Assembly (NCBI RefSeq): GCF_019973775.1
Contig: NZ_AP025032.1
Location: forward strand, 992,001 to 1,056,000
Reading direction: 5' to 3'
Length of the DNA stretch: 64,000 nt
Origin: Aureimonas sp. SA4125
GTDB lineage: Bacteria; Pseudomonadota; Alphaproteobacteria; Rhizobiales; Rhizobiaceae
Shown: positions 53,092 to 62,983 of the stretch, one piece after another
Position numbering within the stretch: the stretch's first letter is position 1
Layout: each line of letters begins with the position of its first letter
Translations under genes and position numbers: made by a program
Notes under the pieces: generated by a model
What the model saw: the letters and a program-made list of their open reading frames with translations, nothing else
Databases searched by the model: none
What the model was told of the DNA's origin: nothing

Positions 53092-53748
53092 GTGAACCGC
53101 ATCTTCATCGTGGCCGACGACCATCCACTGTTTCGCGGTGCGCTGAAGGAAATCCTCGGCTCGCTGCCGGGCGAGCATCGCGTCGTCGAGGCCGCCGATT
53201 TCGATGGCGCGGCGATGGCGCTCGCCGCCCATCCCGATGCCGACCTGATGCTGCTCGATCTCAACATGCCCGGCGCCGACGGGTTTGCCGGCCTTGCCGT
53301 GATGCGGGCCGAGCATGCGGGCGTGCCGATCGCCATCGTCTCGGGCAGCGCCGACGCCAAGCTGATCCGGCGGGCACTCGATCTCGGCGCCTCCGGCTAT
53401 ATCCCGAAATCCTCCGGCTTCGACGAAATCCGCGACGCCATATCGGCGCTTCTGGCCGGCGACGTCTATCTTCCGGCCAATGTCGATCTCGAGGTCGAGC
53501 CCGATCCGGAAGTCGCGCAGCTGATCGAACGCATGCGCAGCCTGACGCCGCAGCAGACGCGCGTCCTCACCATGCTGGGGCGCGGCCTTCTCAACAAGCA
53601 GATCGCCTACGAGCTCGGCATCTCCGAGGCGACGATCAAGGCGCATGTCTCGGCCGTCCTGCAGAAGCTCGGCGTCGACAGCCGCACCCAGGCCGTCATC
53701 CGCCTCGCCAAGCTCGATCCCGGCCGCGAGCCCGGCGGGGCGCTCTGA
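53092..53748 (+). CDS. LuxR-family two-component response regulator
   Basis: The receiver domain spans about residues 1-120: FIVADDHPLFR has the acidic pocket, DLMLLDLNMPGADG the phospho-acceptor Asp (about 54-58), VSGSADAKL the switch Ser, and GYIPKSSG the conserved Lys. The LuxR HTH spans about 150-215, with LTPQQTRVLTMLGRGLLNKQ and GISEATIKAHVSAVLQKLGV. GTG 53092 fits the domain start and has GGAG about 6 nt upstream; the frame is open to 52990. The cognate kinase is not certain, but the large hybrid kinase at 55132-58611 is 1.4 kb away, and kinases of that type often pair with LuxR-type regulators. Confidence 0.9.
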   Translation: MNRIFIVADDHPLFRGALKEILGSLPGEHRVVEAADFDGAAMALAAHPDADLMLLDLNMPGADGFAGLAVMRAEHAGVPIAIVSGSADAKLIRRALDLGASGYIPKSSGFDEIRDAISALLAGDVYLPANVDLEVEPDPEVAQLIERMRSLTPQQTRVLTMLGRGLLNKQIAYELGISEATIKAHVSAVLQKLGVDSRTQAVIRLAKLDPGREPGGAL

Positions 53749-53765
53749 GGCGGGCTTGCGCGCGC

Positions 53766-53988
53766 TCAGACGGAGAGCGGCGCCATATCGCGCCGGGCTT
53801 TTTCCCGATGCGCCCGGCCATCCCAGACTTGCAGGTCGTGCGCCACCCCCTTGTCGCCGAGGAGGCGGTGGCGGTTGTTGTCGATGAAGGGGTCGCCGCC
53901 CCTCGGGCGCCCCCACCGCCATCAGGGCGTCGGGCGACAGGCCGTGGGAGGGATCGACGGGAAAGGAGTGGGACGCGAGAAGGGCCAT
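53766..53988 (-). pseudogene. Remnant resembling an esterase-type protein C-terminus
   Basis: One minus-strand frame begins MALLASHSFPVDPSHGLSPD. A second frame, shifted, then reads GDPFIDNNRHRLLGDKGVAH and DLQVWDGRAHREKARRDM before a stop. The latter resembles the C-terminal end of esterase-family proteins, where a KGxxHxLxxWDGxAH segment carries the catalytic His. No single frame holds both parts, and the upstream catalytic regions are absent, so I regard this as a decayed fragment. The identification is tentative. Confidence 0.35.
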
Positions 53989-54128
53989 GGAATCGGCCTT
54001 TCGAGCGGCCAAGCCTAGCTTGCGGAAAAGCGTTTGCAGCGTCCGTCGGTGGGACGCCATTCAGCGAATGGTTGCGGAAAGCACAAAAGCAAGCGGCGGG
54101 TTTCGATCCAAGAAAGTCATTCTGTGCA

Positions 54129-54163
54129 TTGCCGCAATGTCTTGAGAGCAGACATTGCGGCAA
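54129..54163. repeat. Perfect 14-bp inverted repeat with 7-nt loop
   Basis: TTGCCGCAATGTCT (54129-54142) is repeated in inverse at 54150-54163. It lies 28 bp downstream of the minus-strand SDR gene, so it may be its terminator, although no T-run follows on either strand. The symmetry is also strong enough for a dimeric DNA-binding protein site. Confidence 0.6.
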
Positions 54164-54190
54164 CTGCTGTGCAACCTGGGACGCTTGGCC

Positions 54191-54952
54191 TCAGGCGAGG
54201 CGCACGGAAATTCCGCCATCCGCCAGCATTGGACTTCCCGTCACGAAGGAGGATCGGTCGGACAGGAGGAACAACGCCGCTTGCGCGATTTCCCGGGCAT
54301 CGGCCATTCGCTTCATCGGATGAAGGTTGGCGACGAAGTCGAGGACGGGCGCGTTGCCCTCGCCGCCGGCTGGTGTGATTGTGCCGCCGGGCAACAGGGC
54401 ATTGATGCGGATGCCATCGGCGGCGTGCTCGGCAGCAAGAGCCCGCATCAGACCGATCTGCCCCGCCTTCGAAGCCGCATAGGCACTCATCCCGGCCAAG
54501 CCGCCATTGCTGTAGCCAACGAACGACGATGTGAAGACGATCGACCCGGAGCGCTGTTTCCTCATGGCAGGAATTTGAGCCTTTGCGGCGAGGAACGCGC
54601 TCGTCAGATTGACGGCGATGATCTCGTTCCAGTCGGCCAAAGGCATGTCGGCGGCAGGCACCATTTCGCCAACAATCCCAGCATTGTTGAAGGCACCGTC
54701 CAGAGTGCCGAATCGATCGAGCGCCAGGTCGACCAGCGCTTGCGCATACGCCTCGTCCTTGACGTCGCCAGGCAGAAAAATGGCTGCTCCCACTCCGTCC
54801 AGGGCAATCTTGGCCGTTAGCTCTTCCAACTCGGTGCTGCGGCGCGCTCCCAGAACCAAGTTAGCGCCTTCGGCAGCGAAGAGACGTGCCGCAGCGGCTC
54901 CAATCCCGCTGCTTGCCCCGGTCACGATGATCGTCTTGCCGTGTAGTTCCAT
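54191..54952 (-). CDS. Short-chain dehydrogenase/reductase (SDR)
   Basis: A classical SDR of 253 residues: the cofactor motif TGASSGIG (about 11-18), NNAG (about 89-92), the catalytic Ser (FTSSFVGYSNGG, near 140), and YAASKAGQIG (about 156-165) with the Tyr and Lys. The end LFLLSDRSSFVTGSPMLADGG is the usual one for the family. The Arg at GARRS after the second strand favours NADPH. The substrate cannot be told. It is divergent from nothing close by; the 14-bp inverted repeat lies just after its stop. Confidence 0.92.
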   Translation of the reverse strand: MELHGKTIIVTGASSGIGAAAARLFAAEGANLVLGARRSTELEELTAKIALDGVGAAIFLPGDVKDEAYAQALVDLALDRFGTLDGAFNNAGIVGEMVPAADMPLADWNEIIAVNLTSAFLAAKAQIPAMRKQRSGSIVFTSSFVGYSNGGLAGMSAYAASKAGQIGLMRALAAEHAADGIRINALLPGGTITPAGGEGNAPVLDFVANLHPMKRMADAREIAQAALFLLSDRSSFVTGSPMLADGGISVRLA

Positions 54953-55131
54953 GATGTGCCCCTACGAGCCCTATCGGCCCAAGGAACCAATTCTCCATCT
55001 CGGCCCCGGCAGCCACCCGATTTCCGAGCACCTTCCCTTCCGAAGCCTACGGCTGGGGCCGGTCTTACTTGGTCCGTCGATTTCCGCTGTGTCCCATCAT
55101 TCGCCGGAAGCGGACCGGCAGCAATCCAACT

Positions 55132-58100
55132 CTACTCCGCCGCCTCCCGCCTTCCCCTGTGCTGCGCCATCGCCGCCCGCAGCGAGGCCGGTTTCAGCGG
55201 CTTCGTCAGGATGTCGACGCCGAGGCTGGCGGCGTGGTCGCGCACTTCCGGCGAGCGTTCGGCGGTGATGAGGATGGCGGGCAGGCCCGGATCGATGCGC
55301 CAGCGCAGGAGCGCGATGGCGTCGAGGCCGTCGCCTTCGTCGAGATGGTAGTCGACGAGGGCGATGTCGGGCACGCGGGCCGACAGCTGCGGCAGGGCTT
55401 CCTGCAGCGAGCCGGCGAGCACCACCGAGCAGCCCCAGCCGGTCAGGAGTTCCGACATGGCGCTGCGGATGGCCGCGTCGTTGTCGATGACGAGGACGCG
55501 CATGCCGTCGAGCTGCAGCGCCCGGTGCACCCGAACCGGCGGCGCCACGGTGAGCACCGGGCCGATGTCGCGGCGCACCGGCACGGTGACGCGGAAGCGC
55601 GTTCCGTGCCCGTGGACCGAGCGCACCGCGACGGGATGGTCGAGCACATGGGCGATGCGTTCGACGATCGAAAGGCCGAGGCCGAGGCCCTGCGCGGTGC
55701 GCGTGCCCTCGTCGAGCCGGGTGAATTCCTGAAAGATCGTCTTCAGCTGGTGCTCGGGAATGCCGATGCCGGAATCGATGATCTCGATGTCGATCTTGCG
55801 GCCCTTGCCATGGCGGACGCCGACGACGACCTTGCCCGCCCGCGTGTATTTCACCGCGTTGGAGACGAGGTTCTGCAGGAGCCGCCGCAGGAGGTTGCGG
55901 TCCGAGCGGACGGTGGCGGAGGTGGCAACGAAGCGCAGGCTGACGCCCTTTTCCTCGGCCAGCGGCGCCAGATCCGTGTGGATCTGCTGCAGCAGGGGCT
56001 CCAGCGCGAAATCGTCGAGCTTGGAGATCATGCCGCCGGCATCGAGCCTCGAGATGTCGAGCACGGCGCCGAGGATCGCCTCGACCGATTCCAGCGAGGA
56101 GTTGATGTTGGCGGCGAGCGCCGTGCCGGGCAGGTGGGCATGGCGCTCCTGCAGCGCCGCGGCATAGAGTTTGGCGGCATTCAGCGGCTGCAGGATGTCG
56201 TGGCCGGCGGCGGCGAGGAAGCGCGTCTTGCCGATATTGGCCGCGTCCGCGACCTGCCGCGCCTCGGCGAGCGCGGCATTGGCGGAAACGAGCTCGCTGG
56301 TGCGCCGGCGCACCCGCTCCTCCAGCGTCTCGTTCATCTCGTGGAGGGTGGCGGCGTGCTTCACCCTCTCGGTCATGTCCGACACGGTCAGCACGAGCCC
56401 GCCCTCGGGCATCGGATGCGTCCGGATCTCGACGATCCGTCCCGAGCGCTGCAGCGTGATCTGGCGCAGCGCCGGCGACTGCGTCAGGACGTCGAAGCTG
56501 CGGCTGTGCTCGTCGTCGTCGATCTCGCCCGACAGGCGCATCTGGTCGAGGACGGCCGTCAGCGGCGTGCCGACCTGGCCGACCTGCGGCGGCAGGTCGA
56601 GGAGATCACGCAGCTGCCGGTTCCAGAAGGTCAGGCAGAAATCCTGGTCGAAGACGGCAAGGCCCTGGTCGACCTGGTCGAGCGCCAGCCTCAGGATGTC
56701 GCGGTTGTACTGCAGCGCCTCGGAGGCGTCGTCGAGGAGGCGCAGCGCCGACCGGCTCGATCCCTTGTGCCGCTGCAGGAGCAGCGACAGGACGAGGCGC
56801 GACGATGCAGAGCCGATCGCCGAGCCGAGAAGCTGCTCGGAAAAGCCGATCACCCGCGCATCCGCCTCGGTCGCGTCCGCCATCGGGTGCTGCTCGCTGG
56901 CGGCAAAGCTGGCGAAGGAGCGCTCGGTGCGCTCGGACCCGAGATAGCGGGCGACCGTCGCCTTCACCTCGCCGATCGAGACGCCCGCCCGCGTCCGGCG
57001 AAAGCCGGCGGTCGCGCCGACGTCCTGGCGCACGAAGATCGAGGCCTGGATGCGCTCGCGCGCGCTCGGCTGGCGCGACAGCGAGAAGCCGACGAGGCAG
57101 GCGGTGTTGACGCCGAGACTGAGGAAGACTCCGTGCAGCAGGGGATCGAGGTCGAGGCCGAACAGCGACTGCGGCCGCAGCGCCGCGAGGTGGAACAGCC
57201 CGTCGCGGACCACCGCCGCATCGGGCAGGACGGCCGGCATCAGCAGCGTATAGGCCCAGATCAGCGTTCCCGCGATCATGCCGGCCTTGGCGCCGCGCGC
57301 GTTCGCGCCGCGCCAGGCGAGCCCGAGGAAGAAGGCGGGTGCGAACTGCGCGATCGCCGCGAAGGACAGGAGCCCGATCGAGGCGAGCGCCGTTCCCCCG
57401 CCGGCGAGGCGATAATAGACGTAGCCGCAGAGGACGATGCCGAGGATGGCCGAGCGCCGGATGGCGAGGAGCAACCGTGTCGCGTCGCGATCGCCCATGA
57501 TGATGCGATCGCGCCGCTTCAGGAGGATCGGCAGGACGAGGTCGTTCGACACCATGATCGACAGAGCGACGGAGGCGACGATCAGCATGGCGGTGGCGGC
57601 CGAGAGGCTGCCGAGGAAGGCGACGACGGCGAGCGTGTCGTTGCCGTGGGCGAGCGGCAGCGAGAGCACGTAGAGGTCGCTGTCGACCCCGCCGCCGAGC
57701 CTGAGGATGCCGGCGGCCGCGATCGGCGCGACGAAGAGGTTGATGCCGAGGAGATAAAGCGGAAACAGCCAGCGCGCTCGCCGCACCTCCTCGCGCGTCC
57801 GGTTCTCGACCACCGTCATGTGGAACTGGCGCGGCAGGAGGAGGATGGCGAAGCCGCTGAGCAGGAGCGCGGCGAAGAAATTGCCGCCGACACCGTGCGA
57901 GAAGGCCTCGGTGATATCGGGGCTGGTCGTCGCGGCGCGGTAGAGCTCGGCCGGGCTGAACAGGCCGAAACAGACCCAGAGGCCGACCGCGACGAAGGCG
58001 GCGAGCTTCACGATCGATTCCATCGCGACGGCCAGCACCAGCCCGTCCTGGTGCTCCGTCGCATCGGCGTGGCGCGTGCCGAACAGGATCGCGAAGAGCC

Positions 58101-58611
58101 CGAGCAGGAGCGCGATGAAAAGCGCGCTGTCGGCGAAGAAGGGCGGCAGGGTCTGGCTCGGTCGGTAGTAGGAGAGGAGCGTGGCGACCGAGGTCGAGAC
58201 CGCCTTCAGCTGCAGCGCGATGTAGGGCACGGCGGCGATCAGCGCGATCACCGTGGCCAGCGCCGCGACCGGCGTGCTCTTGCCGTAGCGGGCGCCGAGG
58301 AAGTCGGCGATGGTCGTGATCTTCTCCGCCTTGGCGAGCTGGATCACGCGCTCCACCAGCCGCGGCATGAAGAGGAAGACGATGACGGGCCCGATGTAGA
58401 TGGCCAGGAACGAGAAGCCGTCGCGCGCTGCGACGCCGACCGAGCCGAGAAAGGTCCACGACGTGCAGTAGACGGCCAGGCTCAGGGCATAGACCCCCGG
58501 GCGGCTGCTCCGCGTCCGTCCGTCGGCCGAACGGCGGTCGCCGATATGGGCGACAGCGAACAGGACCAAGAGGTAGACGATCGCCGCGATGACGATGATC
58601 CAGCTTTGCAC
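55132..58611 (-). CDS. Hybrid sensor histidine kinase fused to a sodium/solute symporter-like domain
   Basis: The 1159-residue protein has a 12-13-helix N-terminal domain (1-480) of the sodium:solute symporter type, starting IVIAAIVYLLVLFAVAHIGD. A PAS-like region follows (about 630-750; LALDQVDQGLAVFDQDFCL), then the dimerisation/His box FLAAAGHDILQPLNAAKLYA (about 810), the ATPase domain with NAVKYTRAGK (N box) and DSGIGIPEHQL, GLGLGLSIV (G2), and a C-terminal receiver with VIDNDAAIR and LVDYHLDEGDG (phospho-acceptor Asp). This is the NahK/CbrA-like architecture in which transport or solute sensing is coupled to phosphorelay. The signal is unknown. The LuxR regulator at 53092 is a plausible partner. 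Confidence 0.93.
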   Translation of the reverse strand: MQSWIIVIAAIVYLLVLFAVAHIGDRRSADGRTRSSRPGVYALSLAVYCTSWTFLGSVGVAARDGFSFLAIYIGPVIVFLFMPRLVERVIQLAKAEKITTIADFLGARYGKSTPVAALATVIALIAAVPYIALQLKAVSTSVATLLSYYRPSQTLPPFFADSALFIALLLGLFAILFGTRHADATEHQDGLVLAVAMESIVKLAAFVAVGLWVCFGLFSPAELYRAATTSPDITEAFSHGVGGNFFAALLLSGFAILLLPRQFHMTVVENRTREEVRRARWLFPLYLLGINLFVAPIAAAGILRLGGGVDSDLYVLSLPLAHGNDTLAVVAFLGSLSAATAMLIVASVALSIMVSNDLVLPILLKRRDRIIMGDRDATRLLLAIRRSAILGIVLCGYVYYRLAGGGTALASIGLLSFAAIAQFAPAFFLGLAWRGANARGAKAGMIAGTLIWAYTLLMPAVLPDAAVVRDGLFHLAALRPQSLFGLDLDPLLHGVFLSLGVNTACLVGFSLSRQPSARERIQASIFVRQDVGATAGFRRTRAGVSIGEVKATVARYLGSERTERSFASFAASEQHPMADATEADARVIGFSEQLLGSAIGSASSRLVLSLLLQRHKGSSRSALRLLDDASEALQYNRDILRLALDQVDQGLAVFDQDFCLTFWNRQLRDLLDLPPQVGQVGTPLTAVLDQMRLSGEIDDDEHSRSFDVLTQSPALRQITLQRSGRIVEIRTHPMPEGGLVLTVSDMTERVKHAATLHEMNETLEERVRRRTSELVSANAALAEARQVADAANIGKTRFLAAAGHDILQPLNAAKLYAAALQERHAHLPGTALAANINSSLESVEAILGAVLDISRLDAGGMISKLDDFALEPLLQQIHTDLAPLAEEKGVSLRFVATSATVRSDRNLLRRLLQNLVSNAVKYTRAGKVVVGVRHGKGRKIDIEIIDSGIGIPEHQLKTIFQEFTRLDEGTRTAQGLGLGLSIVERIAHVLDHPVAVRSVHGHGTRFRVTVPVRRDIGPVLTVAPPVRVHRALQLDGMRVLVIDNDAAIRSAMSELLTGWGCSVVLAGSLQEALPQLSARVPDIALVDYHLDEGDGLDAIALLRWRIDPGLPAILITAERSPEVRDHAASLGVDILTKPLKPASLRAAMAQHRGRREAAE

Positions 58612-58801
58612 GCGTGACGCCCTCCCTTGCGCTCACCGTTTCTAGCGCGGACCACGCTGGAAGTGCGAGCGGATTCGCCCTTTGGTATGGCTTGGGCCAG
58701 GACGTTCCGTCCGACTCGAGAATGCCCAGCTTGGCTTGGCTGGGCGCGGTGGCTAAATGGATCGGCGGCGGTTCCGCCGGATCTGTGGGGAGTCGAAACG
58801 C

Positions 58802-59272
58802 GTGCTGAAGGAATTCAAGGAATTCGCCCTGAAGGGCAACATGGTGGATCTGGCCATCGGCATCATCATCGGCGCGGCCTTTTCCGGCCTGGTGCAGTCG
58901 ATGGTCAAGGATCTCATCATGCCGGTGGTCGGCGTTCTCACCGGCGGCGTCGACTTCAGCAACAAGTTCTTCGCGCTCAGCGGCAGCGTGACCTCTCCGA
59001 GCCTCGAGGCGGCGCGCGAGCAGGGGGCGGTCATCGCCTATGGCAGCTTTTTCACCCTTCTCATCAATTTCACCATCGTCGCCTTCGTCCTGTTCATGAT
59101 CGTCAAGGGCATGAACCGGCTGAAGCGCAAGGAGGAGGAAAAGCCCGCCGCGCTCGCCGAAGTGCCAGCCGAGCAGGCGCTGCTCGCCGAGATCCGCGAC
59201 CTCCTCGCCGCCCAGCGCGCCGACGCAAGGCGTGAGCCGACGCGCTTCGGCTCCTTCGGCGACGGTCTCTGA
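58802..59272 (+). CDS. mscL: Large-conductance mechanosensitive channel
   Basis: MscL forms a homopentameric inner-membrane pore that opens under membrane tension during osmotic downshock. TM1 is [19 protein letters not shown] (about 13-31) after the N-terminal amphipathic helix [13 protein letters not shown]2 is [20 protein letters not shown] (about 80-99). The C-terminal helix has [19 protein letters not shown] 58802 is chosen because the family starts (M/V)LKEFKEF and GGGGAG lies about 10 nt upstream. The 156-residue length is normal. Confidence 0.95.
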   Translation: MLKEFKEFALKGNMVDLAIGIIIGAAFSGLVQSMVKDLIMPVVGVLTGGVDFSNKFFALSGSVTSPSLEAAREQGAVIAYGSFFTLLINFTIVAFVLFMIVKGMNRLKRKEEEKPAALAEVPAEQALLAEIRDLLAAQRADARREPTRFGSFGDGL

Positions 59273-59376
59273 GCCACGCCGTGCCGGCGCGGAATCGGTG
59301 CAGGCTTGACGACGGTGACGGAAAAGCCGATCGGCTGAGCACCACCGCACCCAACCGATCCTGCAAGGCCTCTTCC

Positions 59377-60546
59377 ATGAATCCCCTCGACCGCCTGCGC
59401 CCCGCCGCGCTTGCAGCGCCCGAAAGCGGCATCGTCGCCGTGATGAACTACGGCCGCACGCTGGACGGTGTCATCCCGCTCTGGACGGGCGAGGGCGACG
59501 TGCCGACGCCTTCCTTCATCGCCGACGCCGCGGCGCGTTCGCTGGCCGCCGGCGAGACCTTCTACACCTGGCAACGCGGCATTCCCGAGCTGCGCCGGTC
59601 GATCGCGAACTATATCGGGCGGACCTACGACCGGCCGACGGACCATGAGCGCATCGTCGTCACCGGCTCGGGCATGCACGCGATCCAGACTGTCATCGCC
59701 TGCTTCGCCGGCGAGGGGGAGGAGGTCGCCTATATCGGTCCGACCTGGCCGAACTTCGCCGCTGCGGTGGGCGTTGCCGGCGGCTACGCGCGCGAGGTCG
59801 CGCTGGACTGGACCGAGACGGGCTGGACCCTCGACCTCGACAAGCTGCGCGATGCGATCGGGCCGAAGACGCGGGCGCTCTTCGTCAACACGCCGGGCAA
59901 TCCGACCGGCTGGACGGCCGACCTCCCGACGCTGCAGGCGATCCTCGAGATCGTCCGCGAGACCGGCATCACGCTCATCGCCGACGAGATTTATGGGCGC
60001 TTCCACTATGCCGGCGGGCGGGCACCCTCCTTCCACGACATCATGGAGGAGGACGAACCTATCTTCTTCGTCAATTCCTTTTCCAAGAACTGGGCGATGA
60101 CCGGCTGGCGCATCGGCTGGATCGAGGCGCCCGCGGCTTTTGGCACGGTCCTCGAAAACCTCATCCAGTATTCCATCTCCGGCGTCGCCGCCTTCATGCA
60201 GCGCGGTGCCGTCGCCGCCCTCGACGAGGGCGAAGCCTTCATCGACCTGCAGGTGGAACGCGCTCACAAGGCGCGCGACATCTTCACCGACGCGCTGCTC
60301 TCGACCAACCGCGTCGCGGTCGTGCGGCCGGCGGGCGCCTTCTATTCCTTCTTCAGGATCGACGGCATCGACGATACCCGCGCCGCCGCCTTCACCATTC
60401 TCGAGGAGACCCGCATCGGCCTCGCGCCGGGAACGGCCTTCGGACCCGCCGCGACGACATTCATGCGCGCCTGTTTCCACCGCCGCCTCGACGAGATCGA
60501 GACCGCCGCCGATCGTCTGCAGGACTGGATCCGACGCCAGAAGTGA
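59377..60546 (+). CDS. PLP-dependent aminotransferase, class I/II
   Basis: A fold-type I aminotransferase of 389 residues that moves an amino group between an amino acid and a keto acid using pyridoxal phosphate. The motifs are GSGMHAIQTVI (PLP phosphate site, about 98-108), NTPGNPTGW (about 172-180), LIADEIYGRFHY (about 203-214, Asp for the PLP nitrogen and Tyr) and NSFSKNWAMTGWRIGW (about 232-247, the Schiff-base Lys). Two signals favour ATG 59377: agreement with the domain start and the nearby SSM. The amino acid specificity is not known. Its stop overlaps the next gene by four bases. Confidence 0.9.
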   Translation: MNPLDRLRPAALAAPESGIVAVMNYGRTLDGVIPLWTGEGDVPTPSFIADAAARSLAAGETFYTWQRGIPELRRSIANYIGRTYDRPTDHERIVVTGSGMHAIQTVIACFAGEGEEVAYIGPTWPNFAAAVGVAGGYAREVALDWTETGWTLDLDKLRDAIGPKTRALFVNTPGNPTGWTADLPTLQAILEIVRETGITLIADEIYGRFHYAGGRAPSFHDIMEEDEPIFFVNSFSKNWAMTGWRIGWIEAPAAFGTVLENLIQYSISGVAAFMQRGAVAALDEGEAFIDLQVERAHKARDIFTDALLSTNRVAVVRPAGAFYSFFRIDGIDDTRAAAFTILEETRIGLAPGTAFGPAATTFMRACFHRRLDEIETAADRLQDWIRRQK

Positions 60547-61598
60547 CGGGCGAAAAGCCCGTGACCCGGTCTCGCCGCGCTCTTGCGCTGGCGTCGACGC
60601 TGGCGCTGGCCGCCGGCGGCGGCGCCGTCTTTGCCGCGCTGGGCCTGCCGGTCGGCTGGCTGCTCGGCTCGGCGCTAGCGGTTTCGGTGGCCAGCCTTCT
60701 CGGCCACGACACGCGCCTGCCGAACTGGCTGCGTGACGCCGTCTTCATCGTCCTCGGCACGCAGGCGGGCGCCGGCGTCACGCCTGCGGTCGTCGGGCAA
60801 CTGGCGCTCTGGCCGCTCTCCTTCGCCATTCAGATGGCGGGTGTCGTCGCCGTCATCGCCGTCACCTACACCTTCCTGCGAAAAGGGTTCGGCTGGGACA
60901 AGGAGACCGCGCTGTTTGCCGCTCTACCCGGCGCCATGTCCTTCGTCATCGCCGCGGCGTCGCAGACGCGGGCCGACATGACGCGGATCACCGTGGTGCA
61001 AAGCGTGCGGCTGCTGCTGCTCATCGGCGCGCTGACGCCGACCTTGGCCTGGCTCGAAGGCGGGGAGGGCATTCGAGCAGCCGATAGAGGCGATGCCGGA
61101 TCGCCGGCGGAATACGCGATCCTCGTCGTCGCCTGCCTCGCCGGTGCCTTCCTCGGCCACGTCTCGCGCCTGCCCGGCGGCATCCTGCTCGGTGCGCTGG
61201 CCGCCAGTGCCGTGCTGCATGTCACCGAGATCGCGCCGGTGGCGATGCCGTCCGCGATCTCCGTCGCCGGCCTCCTTGTCCTCGGCGCGCTGATCGGCAG
61301 CCGGCTGAAGGGCGAGAACCGCAGGGCACTGGTCGAACTGCTGCCGGCCTCGCTCGGCGCCTTCGTCATCGGTCTCGCAATATCCGCGGCTGCGGGCCTT
61401 GCCGCCTTCTGGTGGCTCGGCATCGGCTTCGGCAAGATCGCGCTCGCCTATGCGCCGGGCGCGCTGGAGGCGCTGACCGTCCTCGCCTACCAGTTCGATC
61501 TGGATCCCGCCTATGTCGCCGCGCACCATGTGGTGCGCTTCGTCTGCATCGCGCTTCTGGTGCCGATCCTGGCCCGGCGGCTGCCGAAAGCCGGCTGA
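60543..61598 (+). CDS. AbrB-family membrane protein (putative transporter)
   Basis: The product of 351 residues has nine or ten hydrophobic helices and the family signatures LGLPVGWLLGSALAVSVASLLG (split here as LGLPVGWLLGSALAV and SVASLLG, about 31-54), VLGTQAGAGVTPAVVG (about 76-91), ALPGAMSFVIAAASQTRADM (about 126-145) and RLPGGILLGALAASAVLHVT (about 204). AbrB-type proteins (PF05145) are poorly characterised and were once annotated as putative ammonia monooxygenases; a transport role is more likely. GTG 60543 overlaps the aminotransferase stop by four bases, so the two form an operon. Confidence 0.88.
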   Translation: MTGEKPVTRSRRALALASTLALAAGGGAVFAALGLPVGWLLGSALAVSVASLLGHDTRLPNWLRDAVFIVLGTQAGAGVTPAVVGQLALWPLSFAIQMAGVVAVIAVTYTFLRKGFGWDKETALFAALPGAMSFVIAAASQTRADMTRITVVQSVRLLLLIGALTPTLAWLEGGEGIRAADRGDAGSPAEYAILVVACLAGAFLGHVSRLPGGILLGALAASAVLHVTEIAPVAMPSAISVAGLLVLGALIGSRLKGENRRALVELLPASLGAFVIGLAISAAAGLAAFWWLGIGFGKIALAYAPGALEALTVLAYQFDLDPAYVAAHHVVRFVCIALLVPILARRLPKAG

Positions 61599-61702
61599 TG
61601 GCCCGGCCACCAGCGGGCGGCCATGCTTCACTCCCGTCAGAAGCCGACCATGCCAACCCGAGTCCGGCCGCCGGCGTTGCGGCCGGCGGCCTCGCGCCTC
61701 GT

Positions 61703-62983
61703 TCAGCCGCCTGCCTGGCTGACCACCAGCGGGGTGATCTTGGCCGTCCGCTCGGCCTGCGCCGGGCGGTCGGCGGCGAAGGGGATGCCGAGGGCGTTCC
61801 AGGTCTCCACCAGCGCGTCGCGCAGCGTGTCGATCAGGGCGTCGTCGTGCAGCGGTGTCGGCGTGATGCGCAGCCGCTCGGTGCCGCGCGGCACCGTCGG
61901 ATAGTTGATCGGCTGGATGTAGATGCCGTGCGTCTCCAGCAGCCGGTCGCTGGCGCGCTTGCAGAGGTCGGGATCGCCGACATGGAGCGGCACGATGTGC
62001 GTCGCCGAGGGCATCACCGGCAGGTTCGCCGCGGCAAACACCGCTTTGGCGCGGGCCGCCTGCCGCTGCTGGCCGTCGCGCTCGGCCTGCGATGCCTTGA
62101 GGTGGCGGATCGAGGCCGTCGCGGCGGCGGCGAGCGCCGGGGGCAGGGCGGTGGTGAAGATGAAGCCCAGCGCATAGGAGCGTACCGAATCGATCACGGC
62201 CTTCGACCCGGTGATGTAGCCGCCGAGCACGCCGAACGCCTTCGCGAGTGTCCCCTCGATCACGTCGATGCGGTGGGCGACGCCGTCGCGCTCGGAAATG
62301 CCGCCGCCGCGCGGACCGTACATGCCGACGGCGTGCACCTCGTCGATATAGGTCATGGCGTTGTAGCGCTCGGCGAGCGAGACGATGGCATCGATCGGCG
62401 CGATGTCGCCGTCCATCGAATAGACGCTCTCGAACACGATCAGCTTCGGCCGTCCCTTCTCGGCGGCCTTCAGCAGTTCCTCCAGATGCTGGACGTCGTT
62501 GTGGCGGAACACCTGCTTCTTGCAGCCCGCCTTGCGCACGCCCTCGATCATCGAGGCATGGTTCAGCTCGTCGGACAGAATCAGGCAGTCCGGCAGGAGC
62601 TTTGCGATGGTCGAGATCGACGCCTCGTTGGAGACGAAGCCCGAGGTGAAGACGAGCGCGGCCTCCTTGCCGTGGAGATCGGCGAGCTCGCGCTCGAGTT
62701 CGACCAGCGGATGGGTATTGCCCGAGATGTTGCGCGTGCCGCCGGCACCCGAACCCATGGTGGCGATGGTCGACTGCATGGCGGAGACGACGTCGGCGTG
62801 CTGTCCCATGCCGAGATAGTCGTTCGAGCACCAGACGGTGATCTCGCGCGCCTTGTCGTCATGACGCCAGATCGCGGCGGGAAATCGGCCGGCGATCCTT
62901 TCGAGGTCGGCAAAGACGCGGTAACGCTTTTCCGCGTGCAGCGCCTCGATCGCGGCGTCGAAATGGCCCTTGTAGTCGATCAT
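61703..62983 (-). CDS. hemA: 5-aminolevulinate synthase (C4 pathway)
   Basis: HemA condenses glycine with succinyl-CoA to 5-aminolevulinate, the first step of heme and tetrapyrrole synthesis in alphaproteobacteria. The sequence has [19 protein letters not shown] (about 52-70), [20 protein letters not shown] (about 78-97), [17 protein letters not shown] (about 211-227) and [15 protein letters not shown] (about 244-258) with the PLP Lys in LAKAFG. The C-terminus [18 protein letters not shown] fits. The 426-residue length is slightly longer than average. ATG 62983 is chosen for the family start [16 protein letters not shown] and the AAAGGG upstream. The minus-strand gene is divergent from galE. 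Confidence 0.96.
   Translation of the reverse strand: MIDYKGHFDAAIEALHAEKRYRVFADLERIAGRFPAAIWRHDDKAREITVWCSNDYLGMGQHADVVSAMQSTIATMGSGAGGTRNISGNTHPLVELERELADLHGKEAALVFTSGFVSNEASISTIAKLLPDCLILSDELNHASMIEGVRKAGCKKQVFRHNDVQHLEELLKAAEKGRPKLIVFESVYSMDGDIAPIDAIVSLAERYNAMTYIDEVHAVGMYGPRGGGISERDGVAHRIDVIEGTLAKAFGVLGGYITGSKAVIDSVRSYALGFIFTTALPPALAAAATASIRHLKASQAERDGQQRQAARAKAVFAAANLPVMPSATHIVPLHVGDPDLCKRASDRLLETHGIYIQPINYPTVPRGTERLRITPTPLHDDALIDTLRDALVETWNALGIPFAADRPAQAERTAKITPLVVSQAGG

Noticed and set aside
55069..58617. A 1182-codon open frame on the plus strand over the hybrid kinase
   Set aside because: Its composition (Asp/Arg/Gly/Glu-rich, no hydrophobic core) is that of a shadow frame. The minus-strand kinase explains the region fully.
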